Source: Trebonia sp. (lineage in GTDB: Bacteria; Actinomycetota; Actinomycetes; Streptosporangiales; Streptosporangiaceae). Taken from it: a stretch of DNA of 24,238 nt. This document shows positions 1 through 7,170 of the stretch, piece after piece. Below the pieces are notes generated by a model. The model had not been told where the DNA came from and made no database searches. It saw nothing but the letters and a program-made list of their open reading frames with translations. The position numbers and the translations under genes are program-made. Location of the stretch: contig JASHXJ010000011.1 of NCBI GenBank assembly GCA_030043595.1, forward strand, positions 1 through 24,238, in the 5' to 3' direction. The stretch's first letter is position 1. The number at the start of each line of letters is the position of its first letter.

Positions 1-2
1 CT

Positions 3-2018
3 GAGCTGGACGGGCTGCCGTACGCGCTGAGGCCTGCGCCGCCCGGCGGCCCTGCGCCGCCCGGCGGCCGGCAGGCCGGCCACCTGGGAGGGGACGCCGT
101 GCCAGCATCCCCGTTCTGCGGGTCCACCGAGCTGCTGGCGGCGCTCGCCCGGCCGCCGGAGTCGGAGATCCCCGGGCTGCGGCTGGCGCTGCGTCCCGAC
201 TTCGACGTCACACCCGAAGTCACCGGAGCCGCCATCCCCCTTGGCGACATCCTCGATCGCAACCGGCTGCCCGCGGGGTCGTTCGCGCTGCCGCTCGGCT
301 CGCTGAACAGGCACGTGTTCGTGTGCGGCGCCACCGGCGCCGGCAAGTCGCAGACCGTGCGGTCCCTGCTCGAGGCGGCAACCAGGCAGCGCATCCCGTG
401 GCTCGTCGTCGAGCCTGCCAAGGCCGAGTACCGGCTGATGGCCAACCGGATAGCCGGGGCCGAGGTGGTACGGATCAGGCTCGGCGAGGCGGACGCCGTC
501 GCCGCGGGGCTGAACCCGCTGGCGCCCGCGGCGGAGGCCGGCGGCAGGTTTCCCCTGCAGACACACGCGGACCTGGTCAAGGCCCTGTTCATCGCGTCGT
601 TCCGGTCCGAGGAGCCGTTTCCCCAGGTCCTGTCCGCCGCCCTTACCCGGGTGTACGAGGAGGCCGGCTGGGATCTCGCCCTCGGCGAGCCGACGGGCGC
701 CACGGCCGCCTACCCCGCGCTGACCGACCTGCAGCGCGCGGCCGAGCGGGTGGTCAGCGAGATCGGCTACAGCCAGCGGGTCACCGACGACGTGCTCGGC
801 TTCATCCGGGTCCGGCTGGCGAGCCTGCGGCACGGCACCACGGGCCGGTTTCTCGAGGGCGGGCACCAGATCGACTTCGGCAGGCTGCTGCGGAAGAACG
901 TCGTGCTGGAGATCGAGGACGTGGGAGACGACGCGGACAAGGCGTTCCTGATGGGCGCCGTGCTCATCCGCCTCGCCGAGCACCTGCGGCTGACCCGCCG
1001 CTCGGCGGGGCCGCCGCCGCGCGGGACCGGCGCGCTGAGCCACCTGACCGTGATCGAAGAGGCGCACCGGCTGCTCCGCCGCCCCGAGGCCGCCGGGATG
1101 ACCGCGGGCGGCGGGCCAGGGGCCGCCGGGCACGCCGTCGAGACGTTCGCCGCCCTGCTCGCGGAGATCCGTGCGTACGGCGAGGGCCTGGTCATCGCCG
1201 AGCAGATCCCGGCCCGGCTGATCCCTGACGTGATCAAGAACACCGCGGTGAAGATCGCGCACCGCCTCCCCGCCGCCGACGACAGGGACGCGGTGGGGGC
1301 GACGATGAACGCCACACCCCAGCAGTCGCGTTATCTTGTCACGCTGCCCCCCGGGCAGGCCGCGGTGTTCGCGGACGGGATGGACCTGCCTGTCCTGGTG
1401 AGGATCAACGATGATACGGAACGAGAGGCGGCGACTGTCCCGCGCACCGTAGACGCGCGGGAGATCGTGCACCCACGGTCAGCCACGTGCGGGGCGGAAT
1501 GTGCCCGCCGCCCGTGCACGCTGCGGGACATGCGCCTCGCGCAGCGCGCGCTCGACGACTTCCCGTGGGTACGGGCGTGGGCGGAGCTCGCCGTGCTCGC
1601 GCACCTGACGGGCTGGCCGGTGCCGGTGCCAAGGCCGGCCCGCCTCGCCCTGCTCAGGGAGCTGCCGGCCCGGGTCAGCCAGTGCGCCACGTCTCACGCG
1701 GTGGACGCGGCGGTCGCCGCGCGGGCAGGCGTGCTCGGTTCCCGGATCAGCCCTGGCGCTCTCGCGGCGCACACGTGGGCGGCCATCCGGGCGCGGGCCG
1801 ACCTGGATCAGTGGCTGTGCCCGCCTGACGAGCCGCAGTGGCGGCTGGCCGGACCGGTGACGGAGGCCGCGGCGTTCGGTGTCGCGCGGCCGTCGGCTAT
1901 CGAGGCCGCCGGCCCGCTGACCTCGCTGCTCGACGCGTTCATCGACTGCGCCTGGCCGGCGCGCTATCTCAGGCGCTCGGCGGCTGAGCCGGCGCCGTCG
2001 GCCGCACCGGCAGGCTGA
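3..2018 (+). CDS. HerA/FtsK-like P-loop ATPase (DUF87-type), probably 5'-truncated by the window edge
   Basis: This is an ATP-binding protein of the HerA/VirB4-like group, ATPases thought to translocate or remodel DNA or protein; its substrate is unknown. Counting from a GTG at 99 (639 aa), Walker A GATGAGKSQT lies at residues 77-86 and a Walker B-like HLTVIEEAH at about 315-323. A following block (AEQIPARLIPDVIKNTAVKIAHRL) resembles the arginine-finger/sensor region of the family. The frame stays open from base 3, and the extra 32 codons include an in-frame perfect duplication. The protein also lacks the N-terminal domain I expect before the PGLRLALRPDFDVTPE region. I therefore think the gene starts left of the window. 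GTG 99, with GGGAGGGG five bases upstream, is the best start inside it. The 3' end overlaps the convergent next gene by 50 bases. Family call is fairly sure; start is not. Confidence 0.8.
   Translation, partial: ELDGLPYALRPAPPGGPAPPGGRQAGHLGGDAVPASPFCGSTELLAALARPPESEIPGLRLALRPDFDVTPEVTGAAIPLGDILDRNRLPAGSFALPLGSLNRHVFVCGATGAGKSQTVRSLLEAATRQRIPWLVVEPAKAEYRLMANRIAGAEVVRIRLGEADAVAAGLNPLAPAAEAGGRFPLQTHADLVKALFIASFRSEEPFPQVLSAALTRVYEEAGWDLALGEPTGATAAYPALTDLQRAAERVVSEIGYSQRVTDDVLGFIRVRLASLRHGTTGRFLEGGHQIDFGRLLRKNVVLEIEDVGDDADKAFLMGAVLIRLAEHLRLTRRSAGPPPRGTGALSHLTVIEEAHRLLRRPEAAGMTAGGGPGAAGHAVETFAALLAEIRAYGEGLVIAEQIPARLIPDVIKNTAVKIAHRLPAADDRDAVGATMNATPQQSRYLVTLPPGQAAVFADGMDLPVLVRINDDTEREAATVPRTVDAREIVHPRSATCGAECARRPCTLRDMRLAQRALDDFPWVRAWAELAVLAHLTGWPVPVPRPARLALLRELPARVSQCATSHAVDAAVAARAGVLGSRISPGALAAHTWAAIRARADLDQWLCPPDEPQWRLAGPVTEAAAFGVARPSAIEAAGPLTSLLDAFIDCAWPARYLRRSAAEPAPSAAPAG
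33..68 (+). repeat. Perfect 18-bp tandem duplication, in frame
   Basis: The unit CCTGCGCCGCCCGGCGGC occurs twice back to back (33-50 and 51-68). In the frame of the ATPase gene it encodes PAPPGG twice. A whole-codon duplication fits this stretch being coding sequence, a short Pro/Gly linker. Confidence 0.85.
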
Positions 2019-2598
2019 CACGCACGCGGAAGCCGAACGAGGCGCGGCCCGCCTTGACCTCGGTCAGGTCGACGATGCTGGCGGCGGCTGGCGTCGAGCC
2101 GCTGACGGTCGCGGTCACGACGATCGTGTCGCCCTTATGCACTGCCCCGATCCCCGCGGCCCGCGCGTCGACCAGCGTCTTGCTGGTCACCGTATAGCTC
2201 GCGGTGAACCCGTCGGCGCTCTTTACGGTCACCGAACCCGGGCTCACCGCGGTGACCGTGCCGTCCTGCACGTCCACAGTCTGATAGCCGCCGCCTGACC
2301 TGGGCACGGTGAACTGGCCGTGCAGCACGCCCGCAGCCAGCCCGATGAGGCCGAGCGGGCCGGCACCTGCGGGTGCGGAGGCGGCGGACGGCGACGCGGC
2401 GGAGAGCACCGCGGTCTGCGCGGTGGATCCTGTGGCAAGCAACTGCGTCGCCGCGTATCCGACACCGGCGCCGCCCGCCAGTGCCACGATCGCCACGCCC
2501 GCGATCGCGACAGGCCGCCTGGGCCGCCAGCGCTGCCAGCGCGGCGGGGTCATGGTGATCATGTCAGCGTCGGAGTCGGAGTCTTCGTGGGGGTACAT
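1969..2598 (-). CDS. Membrane-anchored DUF5666-like secreted domain protein
   Basis: A 209-aa protein of unknown function. The N-terminus is acidic then basic (about residues 1-29), followed by one hydrophobic segment at about 30-52 (AIAGVAIVALAGGAGVGYAA). That could be a signal anchor placing the rest outside. An Ala/Ser/Pro/Gly linker follows. From about residue 90 comes a beta-rich domain with the DUF5666-like pattern of alternating strands (GTVTAVSPGSVTVKSADG, then a TVTSKTLVDA segment and KGDTIVVTATV). The ATG at 2598 has GGGAGG about nine bases upstream. The last 50 bases overlap the convergent ATPase gene. The upstream region is only 79 bases long and holds the DnaA-box-like array, so this is the gene DnaA would most directly affect. 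The domain assignment is by pattern and tentative. Confidence 0.7.
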   Translation of the reverse strand: MYPHEDSDSDADMITMTPPRWQRWRPRRPVAIAGVAIVALAGGAGVGYAATQLLATGSTAQTAVLSAASPSAASAPAGAGPLGLIGLAAGVLHGQFTVPRSGGGYQTVDVQDGTVTAVSPGSVTVKSADGFTASYTVTSKTLVDARAAGIGAVHKGDTIVVTATVSGSTPAAASIVDLTEVKAGRASFGFRVRVSLPVRPTAPAQPPSA

Positions 2599-2625
2599 CC
2601 CGGATCGCCTCCCAGCACCGAGTTG

Positions 2626-2670
2626 TTATCCACAAGGTTATGCACACCGGTGCGCACACGGTTGTCCACA
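2626..2670. promoter_or_regulatory. Array of DnaA-box-like 9-mers at 12-bp pitch
   Basis: Four 9-mers begin at 2626, 2638, 2650 and 2662, exactly 12 bp apart: TTATCCACA, TTATGCACA, GTGCGCACA and TTGTCCACA. The first two fit the TTWTNCACA consensus. The fourth is the form favoured by high-GC actinomycetes. The third is degenerate. The array fills the gap upstream of the DUF5666-like gene. Another near-match, TTATCCACT, lies at 2806-2814 inside the next gene. Confidence 0.65.
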
Positions 2671-2677
2671 GGGGGGG

Positions 2678-4225
2678 CTAAGTCTGCGGCTGCAGCACCG
2701 ACGGCGGCCTGACGCCTGTCGGCGGGCGGCTGGACCGCAGTCCCCACCGCCCGGATATGCACATGAAGACGAATGCCGCCGCGCACAGCAGGCGCACGCT
2801 GGACGTTATCCACTCCCCCTGGAAGAGCTGCACCTTCTGCAGCCACAGGAAATGCGACAGGGCCGTGGCCTCCATGTACGTGATGGCCCCGAAGCATAGC
2901 CGGACGAGAACCACCCAGTCGAGCCACGAGCGCGGGTATAGCGCGAGCAGTGCGATGATCATCACGTCGTACCAAGGGCGCTGGTACGGCCAGAAGAAGA
3001 TCCAGCCCAGGCTCAGCGCCAGCGCCGGGGTGACCGCGGGCAGCCCCGGAACACGATCCGGCAGCCGGAACAGCGCGAGCACCGACATCGCGATGAACAA
3101 GATCAGGGCGATCGTGACCAGGTGCGGGGGCACGTGGTCCGCGCCGAACTTCCCCGCGGCCCCGAACGGTCGGTAGAAGACCTGGTAGAGATTGTCCCAG
3201 GTCACCTGGTTCCCACGCTGGAAAAGGACCTTCACCGCGGGCGCCCCGGCGATCGCGTATGAGGGGACGACTACCGCGAGCAGGCCGGCCGCGAGCGAGC
3301 CGACGGCAGCCGGCGAACGCCGCAGCGCCCACACGGCGCCCAGCGCGAACAGCGCGAACGGGGACTTGATGGCCACGGCGGCCCCGATCAGCGCCCCGGC
3401 GGCCAGGGAACGCGGCAGTGTCGGCTCCTTGCCTGGCGGGGCGAAGCGCACAACCACCAGCCCGGCCAGGCCGAAAGCCACGGCCAGGCCGTCGATGTGC
3501 CCGCTGGCCACGATCTCCCAGATGACCAGCGGGTTCACTGACCAGAGCAGGTGCGCGCGCAATCGCATCGCCGGATCCCCGCGCAGCACCCTGTCAAGCA
3601 TCAGCGTCACGGCACCGAACGCGATCGCCACCCACAGCTTCAGCCAGAACGTGATCTGCGCCAGCGAGGAGCCGCCGAGCTCGGCCGAAACCCACTCCTC
3701 CGCGGTGGCCAGCGGCCCGTAATCCGACAGCGAGTGCTGCCAGGTGACCGGGCTGTTCCGGGCGAGCACGTCGCCCAGTTGCGCGGCCTGCTTCGGAGTG
3801 TCCACGTACGGGCTGTGCCCGAGGACCACCATGTTGCCGTCGATGGCGTAGGACTGCGTGTCGGTGGTGCCGGCCGGCGGCAGCACCACGAACGCGGCGA
3901 CAGCGATGAACGAGACCGCGAGCAGCGCCCGCACCCGCGGCCGTGCGCCGCGGGCCACCGCGATCAGGCCGGCGCCGACGCCGACCGCGGCGACGACCGC
4001 GGCGCCCCACAGGGTGAACAGCACGGTGTCGTTCGGCAGCCGCGCCGACACCCACCACGGCGGCGCCCCCGTCGTATGCGGCATCGCTGGCACGCCGATC
4101 GACGGGCCCGCGACGGAGATCGCGATCATCGCGAGAAGCGAAACAGTGATACAGGCCGCCGCGGTCCAGACGAGCCACCGGGTGTTGCCGGCGGTCCGTA
4201 TGTTCCGGTCACTCACGGTATTCAC
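2678..4225 (-). CDS. Polytopic membrane protein, GT-C-type glycosyltransferase-like
   Basis: A 515-aa integral membrane protein with about ten or more hydrophobic segments. Its architecture resembles the lipid-linked-sugar GT-C transferases of actinobacteria (polyprenol-phosphomannose-dependent/DUF2029-like). After the early helices there is an extracytoplasmic loop with acidic residues (GTTDTQSYAIDG, about 119-130). GT-C enzymes carry their catalytic Asp in a loop of this kind. A second conserved-looking segment is VIWEIVASGHIDGLAVAFGL. Acceptor and donor cannot be told. The listed start is GTG. A GTG three codons in (4214-4216) has GGAG eight bases upstream and may be the true start. The C-terminus is short, basic and Pro-rich. 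The upstream gap carries a 12-bp direct repeat. Confidence 0.65.
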   Translation of the reverse strand: MNTVSDRNIRTAGNTRWLVWTAAACITVSLLAMIAISVAGPSIGVPAMPHTTGAPPWWVSARLPNDTVLFTLWGAAVVAAVGVGAGLIAVARGARPRVRALLAVSFIAVAAFVVLPPAGTTDTQSYAIDGNMVVLGHSPYVDTPKQAAQLGDVLARNSPVTWQHSLSDYGPLATAEEWVSAELGGSSLAQITFWLKLWVAIAFGAVTLMLDRVLRGDPAMRLRAHLLWSVNPLVIWEIVASGHIDGLAVAFGLAGLVVVRFAPPGKEPTLPRSLAAGALIGAAVAIKSPFALFALGAVWALRRSPAAVGSLAAGLLAVVVPSYAIAGAPAVKVLFQRGNQVTWDNLYQVFYRPFGAAGKFGADHVPPHLVTIALILFIAMSVLALFRLPDRVPGLPAVTPALALSLGWIFFWPYQRPWYDVMIIALLALYPRSWLDWVVLVRLCFGAITYMEATALSHFLWLQKVQLFQGEWITSSVRLLCAAAFVFMCISGRWGLRSSRPPTGVRPPSVLQPQT

Positions 4226-4314
4226 TCCGTAGATCGGTATGTCCGGTTATCGACGGAAGTGCTTTCCCTTTGTCGTCCTCGCCGACTGACTGACCGTATC
4301 CGATCCGCTCTTCG

Positions 4315-4348
4315 GAACCCGTTAAGGTAACACTCAGAACCCGTTAAG
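4315..4348. promoter_or_regulatory. 12-bp direct repeat with 22-bp period, possible operator
   Basis: GAACCCGTTAAG occurs at 4315-4326 and 4337-4348, start to start 22 bp, about two helical turns. On the minus strand each CTTAACGGGTTC is preceded by GTTAC (one copy with an extra base). It lies in the 132-base gap about 90-125 bases upstream of the GT-C-like gene, where an activator or repressor dimer could bind. No gene is apparent in this gap. Confidence 0.45.
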
Positions 4349-4357
4349 TAACAACCG

Positions 4358-4582
4358 CTATCCGCTGCCCTCGCGGTCGAGCCGGGCTTGCAGGAGAAGC
4401 TGGTCGCGAAGTGAGCCCGCCTCATCCGCGTCCACCGTCATGACTCGCCCGGAACCGAGTTCATCGCGGCGCAAGACGTTCCCTGTCCTGGTGGCCCACC
4501 AGCGCCCGGCATTGCTGCGCCAGACGTGCCACCCGGGAAATTCCGCCTCAAGCTCCGTGAGCTGCACGTCCCACCCAGTCAT
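4358..4582 (-). CDS. Small Trp-rich hypothetical protein
   Basis: A 74-aa protein of unknown function, starting at the ATG at 4582 (MTGWDVQLTELEAEFPGWHVW). GGGAGGA about five bases upstream strongly supports this start over the ATG 22 codons earlier. The pattern of an amphipathic LTELEAEFPGW helix, then VWRSNAGRWWATR, then a charged C-terminal helix, is that of a small soluble protein common in actinomycetes. Such proteins are often annotated as hypothetical. No signal peptide or membrane segment is seen. It lies between the GT-C-like gene and the DUF5324-like gene on the same strand, but 87-132-base gaps make an operon uncertain. Confidence 0.65.
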   Translation of the reverse strand: MTGWDVQLTELEAEFPGWHVWRSNAGRWWATRTGNVLRRDELGSGRVMTVDADEAGSLRDQLLLQARLDREGSG

Positions 4583-4669
4583 GACGTTCCTCCCGGAGTG
4601 GGACACGGATTCCGTATTCAAAATGAACGTGCATCCGCAAAGTGTCAAGAGATCACCTGCGGCCCGGTG

Positions 4670-5251
4670 TTACCAGCCGGATGCAGAAACCCGCCCGTTC
4701 ACTTCGGCATCGGTTTTGGTCTCGGCCGGGCCGGAAACACCCGCGGCGCCCGCCGGCGCGGCCTCCCCCGCCGGCGTGCCGGTGGTCTCGCCGGCCGGGC
4801 CGACGGCGTCGAATTCGTCGTCCTCGGCGCCCTCCGCCATCGCGGCGCGGTACCGGTACCTGACCAGGGCGGCGGCGGCGCCCGCCGCCGCGACCACGGC
4901 CGCGGCGAGGATGGACCAGGTGAGCACCGAGCGGCCCTTCTTCTGGGTCACGTCCTCGGGGCGAACCTGCCGGGCGGTGACCATCAGCGCCGAGGAAACC
5001 TTGGGCGCGACCGTCGTCGTGGTGTAGCCGGCTGCGCTCTCCAGCCGCGGCGCGGCCCAGACGCGTACGCTGTACACGCCCTGGCGGACGCCCTTGCCGA
5101 CTCCCACGGCCGCCGTCTGAGCTGCGCTGCCTACGCCCTGCGCCGCCGCCGCGGCCGTCTGGCCGGCGCTCGCGCCCCAGTCCCTCGCCCTGACGACGAA
5201 CGCGGTCCTGGTCGGGTCGCTGCCCTGACCGTTTGCCTTTGCGTAGAACAC
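4670..5251 (-). CDS. DUF5324-like single-pass membrane protein
   Basis: A 193-aa protein of unknown function. Residues about 25-100 are Ala-rich and amphipathic (DWGASAGQTAAAAAQGVGSAAQ, then VAPKVSSALMVTARQ), resembling the apolipoprotein-like helices of DUF5324 proteins. One transmembrane segment follows at about 109-130 (VLTWSILAAAVVAAAGAAAA), then RYRYR and an acidic, Gly/Ala/Pro-rich tail. The start is GTG at 5251 with GGGGAGGG about eight bases upstream. It is divergent from ppiA across 182 bases; I recall DUF5324 genes near ppiA in streptomycetes too. A structural or envelope role is only a guess. Confidence 0.65.
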   Translation of the reverse strand: MFYAKANGQGSDPTRTAFVVRARDWGASAGQTAAAAAQGVGSAAQTAAVGVGKGVRQGVYSVRVWAAPRLESAAGYTTTTVAPKVSSALMVTARQVRPEDVTQKKGRSVLTWSILAAAVVAAAGAAAALVRYRYRAAMAEGAEDDEFDAVGPAGETTGTPAGEAAPAGAAGVSGPAETKTDAEVNGRVSASGW

Positions 5252-5433
5252 GATTTACCCTCCCCATCCTGCTCTCGCATCCCAAAGGTTCCCTGCGTCG
5301 CGGGGTTCAATCATCGCCGGCGCGCGGCGGGCCGCCAGTGACGTAGAGCCGGTACGGTGGATAAGTGCGCGACGCGCAGGTGCGCGCAGGAGCCGGAAAG
5401 CCCGGCCCGCGAAGCTGAACCGGAGTCATTAGC
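5252..5433. other. Divergent intergenic region, DUF5324-like gene / ppiA
   Basis: These 182 bases should contain the promoters of both flanking genes. I see no coding frame with a ribosome binding site. A weak plus-strand -10-like GATAAG lies at 5360-5365 but no well-spaced -35 can be defended. CGGAG at 5421-5425 is the ppiA Shine-Dalgarno. Confidence 0.4.
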
Positions 5434-5952
5434 ATGACCGAAAAGCTGACCGCGACGCTGACGACGACGCAGGGAACGGTCACCGTCCGGCTGTTCCCTG
5501 ACCAGGCGCCGAAGACCGTGAAGAACTTCGTCGAGCTCGCCGAGGGCGGCCGGGAGTGGACGCACCCGCGGACGCGGGCCGTGACCAAGGAAAGGCTCTA
5601 CGACGGCACCGTCTTCCACCGGGTCATCCCAGGGTTCATGATCCAGGGCGGGGACCCGCTCGGCACCGGCACCGGCGGCCCGGGTTACCGGTTCGCCGAC
5701 GAGATCCACCCCGACCTGCGGTTCGACAAGAAGTACCTGCTGGCGATGGCCAACGCCGGCCCCGGGACCAACGGATCGCAGTTCTTCATCACCGTGGCCC
5801 CCACGCCGTGGCTCAACGGCAAGCACACGATCTTCGGTGAGGTCATCGGCGGTGCCGACGTCGTGGACAAGATCAGCCAGGTGAAGACCAGCTCTGGTGA
5901 CCGGCCGGTGACCGATGTGGTCCTGCAGTCGGTCACCATCGAGCGCGGCTAG
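5434..5952 (+). CDS. ppiA: Cyclophilin-type peptidyl-prolyl cis-trans isomerase
   Basis: A 172-aa single-domain cytoplasmic cyclophilin that catalyses cis-trans isomerisation of Xaa-Pro bonds. The signatures are clear: FHRVIPGFMIQGGDP at residues 61-75, with the catalytic Arg at 63; NGSQFFIT at 113-120; and PTPWLNGKHTIFGEV at about 123-137, whose Trp126 is the residue linked to cyclosporin binding. There is no signal peptide, and length is normal for the family. The ATG at 5434 has GGAG eight bases upstream. The rhomboid gene follows after only 15 bases, so the two are probably cotranscribed. The position of ppiA near crgA and pknB matches the conserved near-origin order of actinobacteria. 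Confidence 0.95.
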   Translation: MTEKLTATLTTTQGTVTVRLFPDQAPKTVKNFVELAEGGREWTHPRTRAVTKERLYDGTVFHRVIPGFMIQGGDPLGTGTGGPGYRFADEIHPDLRFDKKYLLAMANAGPGTNGSQFFITVAPTPWLNGKHTIFGEVIGGADVVDKISQVKTSSGDRPVTDVVLQSVTIERG

Positions 5953-5967
5953 GCGACGGTAACCCCC

Positions 5968-6855
5968 ATGACCGCACCGGGCGACCAGGCCAGCCCCTCG
6001 GGGCAGGACAGCCCTCCCACCTGTTACCGGCATCCGGACAGGGAGACGTGGGTTTCCTGCGTCCGGTGCGGTAGGCACGCATGCCCCGACTGCCTGCGCC
6101 AGGCGGCAGTCGGGCAGCAGTGCGTGGAATGCGTGCGCGGCGGCGGCCCTGGTGGCCGGCCTGCCCGGCCGGCCAGGACGGTGTTCGGCGGCCGGCCCGC
6201 CAGGACGGCGACCGTCACGTGGACCCTGCTCGGCCTTAACGTGCTGCTGTACCTGGTCGAGCTGGCGCACCCCAGCCTCGCGGAAGACTGGTGGATGATC
6301 GGATACGCCGGCCCGCCGTTGCAGGGCGTCGCGGCAGGCCAGTGGTACCGGCTGCTTACATCCGCGTTCCTGCCCGGCACCGGCAGTCTCGGCATCCTGG
6401 ACATCGCCTTCAACATGTGGGCGCTGTGGATCGTGGGCCCGGGTCTTGAGCAGCTGCTCGGCCGCGTCCGCTTCCTGTCCGTGTACCTGCTCAGCGCGCT
6501 CGGCGGCAGCGTGCTGTTCTTCTACCTGGCGCCCGCGAACCAGCCTGCGCTGGGCGCCTCCGGCGCGATCTTCGGCCTCTTCGGCGCCTGGTTCGTGGCC
6601 TCCAGGCGGCTCAACCTGGACAGCCGCGGCATCGTGCTGCTGATCGCGATCAACCTGGCGTTCAGCTTTATCTACCGCAGCACGATCGCGTGGCAGGACC
6701 ACGTGGGCGGCCTTATCGTCGGTGCGCTGATCACCGCGGCCTACGCGTACGCGCCGCGCAGGAACCGGACGGCGATCCAGGTGGCCGCGACCGTCGCGGT
6801 CCTCGTCATCCTGGCGGTCGCCGTCGTCGTAAGGAAGGGCCAGCTGAACCCGTAG
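5968..6855 (+). CDS. Rhomboid-family intramembrane serine protease with N-terminal zinc-binding module
   Basis: A 295-aa membrane protein. Residues 19-56 form a Cys/His cluster (CYRHP..CVRCGRHACPDCL..CVECV) typical of the B-box-like zinc module fused to actinobacterial rhomboids. Transmembrane helices follow from about residue 83. The catalytic dyad is present: Ser198 in GASGAIFG and His245 in WQDHVGGLIVG. Asn149 of the oxyanion-hole motif is also present (AFNMW). The His normally four residues before that Asn is Asp145 here (DIAFN rather than HIAFN). Activity is likely but the oxyanion hole may differ. It cleaves membrane proteins; substrates are unknown. It follows ppiA by 15 bases and ends three bases from the convergent crgA stop. 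Confidence 0.9.
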   Translation: MTAPGDQASPSGQDSPPTCYRHPDRETWVSCVRCGRHACPDCLRQAAVGQQCVECVRGGGPGGRPARPARTVFGGRPARTATVTWTLLGLNVLLYLVELAHPSLAEDWWMIGYAGPPLQGVAAGQWYRLLTSAFLPGTGSLGILDIAFNMWALWIVGPGLEQLLGRVRFLSVYLLSALGGSVLFFYLAPANQPALGASGAIFGLFGAWFVASRRLNLDSRGIVLLIAINLAFSFIYRSTIAWQDHVGGLIVGALITAAYAYAPRRNRTAIQVAATVAVLVILAVAVVVRKGQLNP

Positions 6856-6858
6856 CGG

Positions 6859-7110
6859 TCAGCGCCACCGTGTGGCGAGCACCACGCCTGCGACGATCAG
6901 CACGAACCCGCAGACCAGGTTCCACTCGCCGAGCGCGGACAGGCCGGGCATGTCGGACTGAGTCACGTAGTCCACCGCGATCCAGGCCAGGCCGACGACG
7001 AGGCAGCCGACCATCGTCGGGGCGAGCCAGGGCGGGCTGACTTTCCGTTTCGCCGACCGTGTCGACGGCGGCGTATAGACCGGCTTCTTCCGGACGCGGG
7101 ACTTGGGCAC
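6859..7110 (-). CDS. crgA: Cell division protein CrgA
   Basis: An 83-aa membrane protein. The basic N-terminus PKSRVRKK and two transmembrane segments (about residues 29-47 and 62-80, the second ending ATRWR) are the CrgA hallmark. CrgA is a septation regulator that interacts with FtsZ, FtsQ/FtsI and other divisome partners. The GTG at 7110 is preceded by AGGAGGTG, deciding the start over an in-frame ATG 17 codons earlier. It lies 60 bases downstream of pknB on the same strand. It may be the last gene of the kinase operon or have its own promoter in that gap. Confidence 0.92.
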   Translation of the reverse strand: MPKSRVRKKPVYTPPSTRSAKRKVSPPWLAPTMVGCLVVGLAWIAVDYVTQSDMPGLSALGEWNLVCGFVLIVAGVVLATRWR

Positions 7111-7170
7111 CGCGCACCTCCTGCTCGGGGACTGCGACTCTCCGGGGTAAGCGTAGTGCACGCCGTCGGC

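Noticed and set aside
2599..2677. The DnaA-box array being oriC itself
   Set aside because: No dnaA or dnaN flanks it, there are only three good boxes, and no AT-rich unwinding element is nearby. A secondary DnaA site is more likely.
4222..4425. 67-codon minus-strand frame overlapping the direct-repeat gap
   Set aside because: It overlaps the end of the small Trp-rich gene and start of the GT-C-like gene, with no ribosome binding site; the region looks regulatory.
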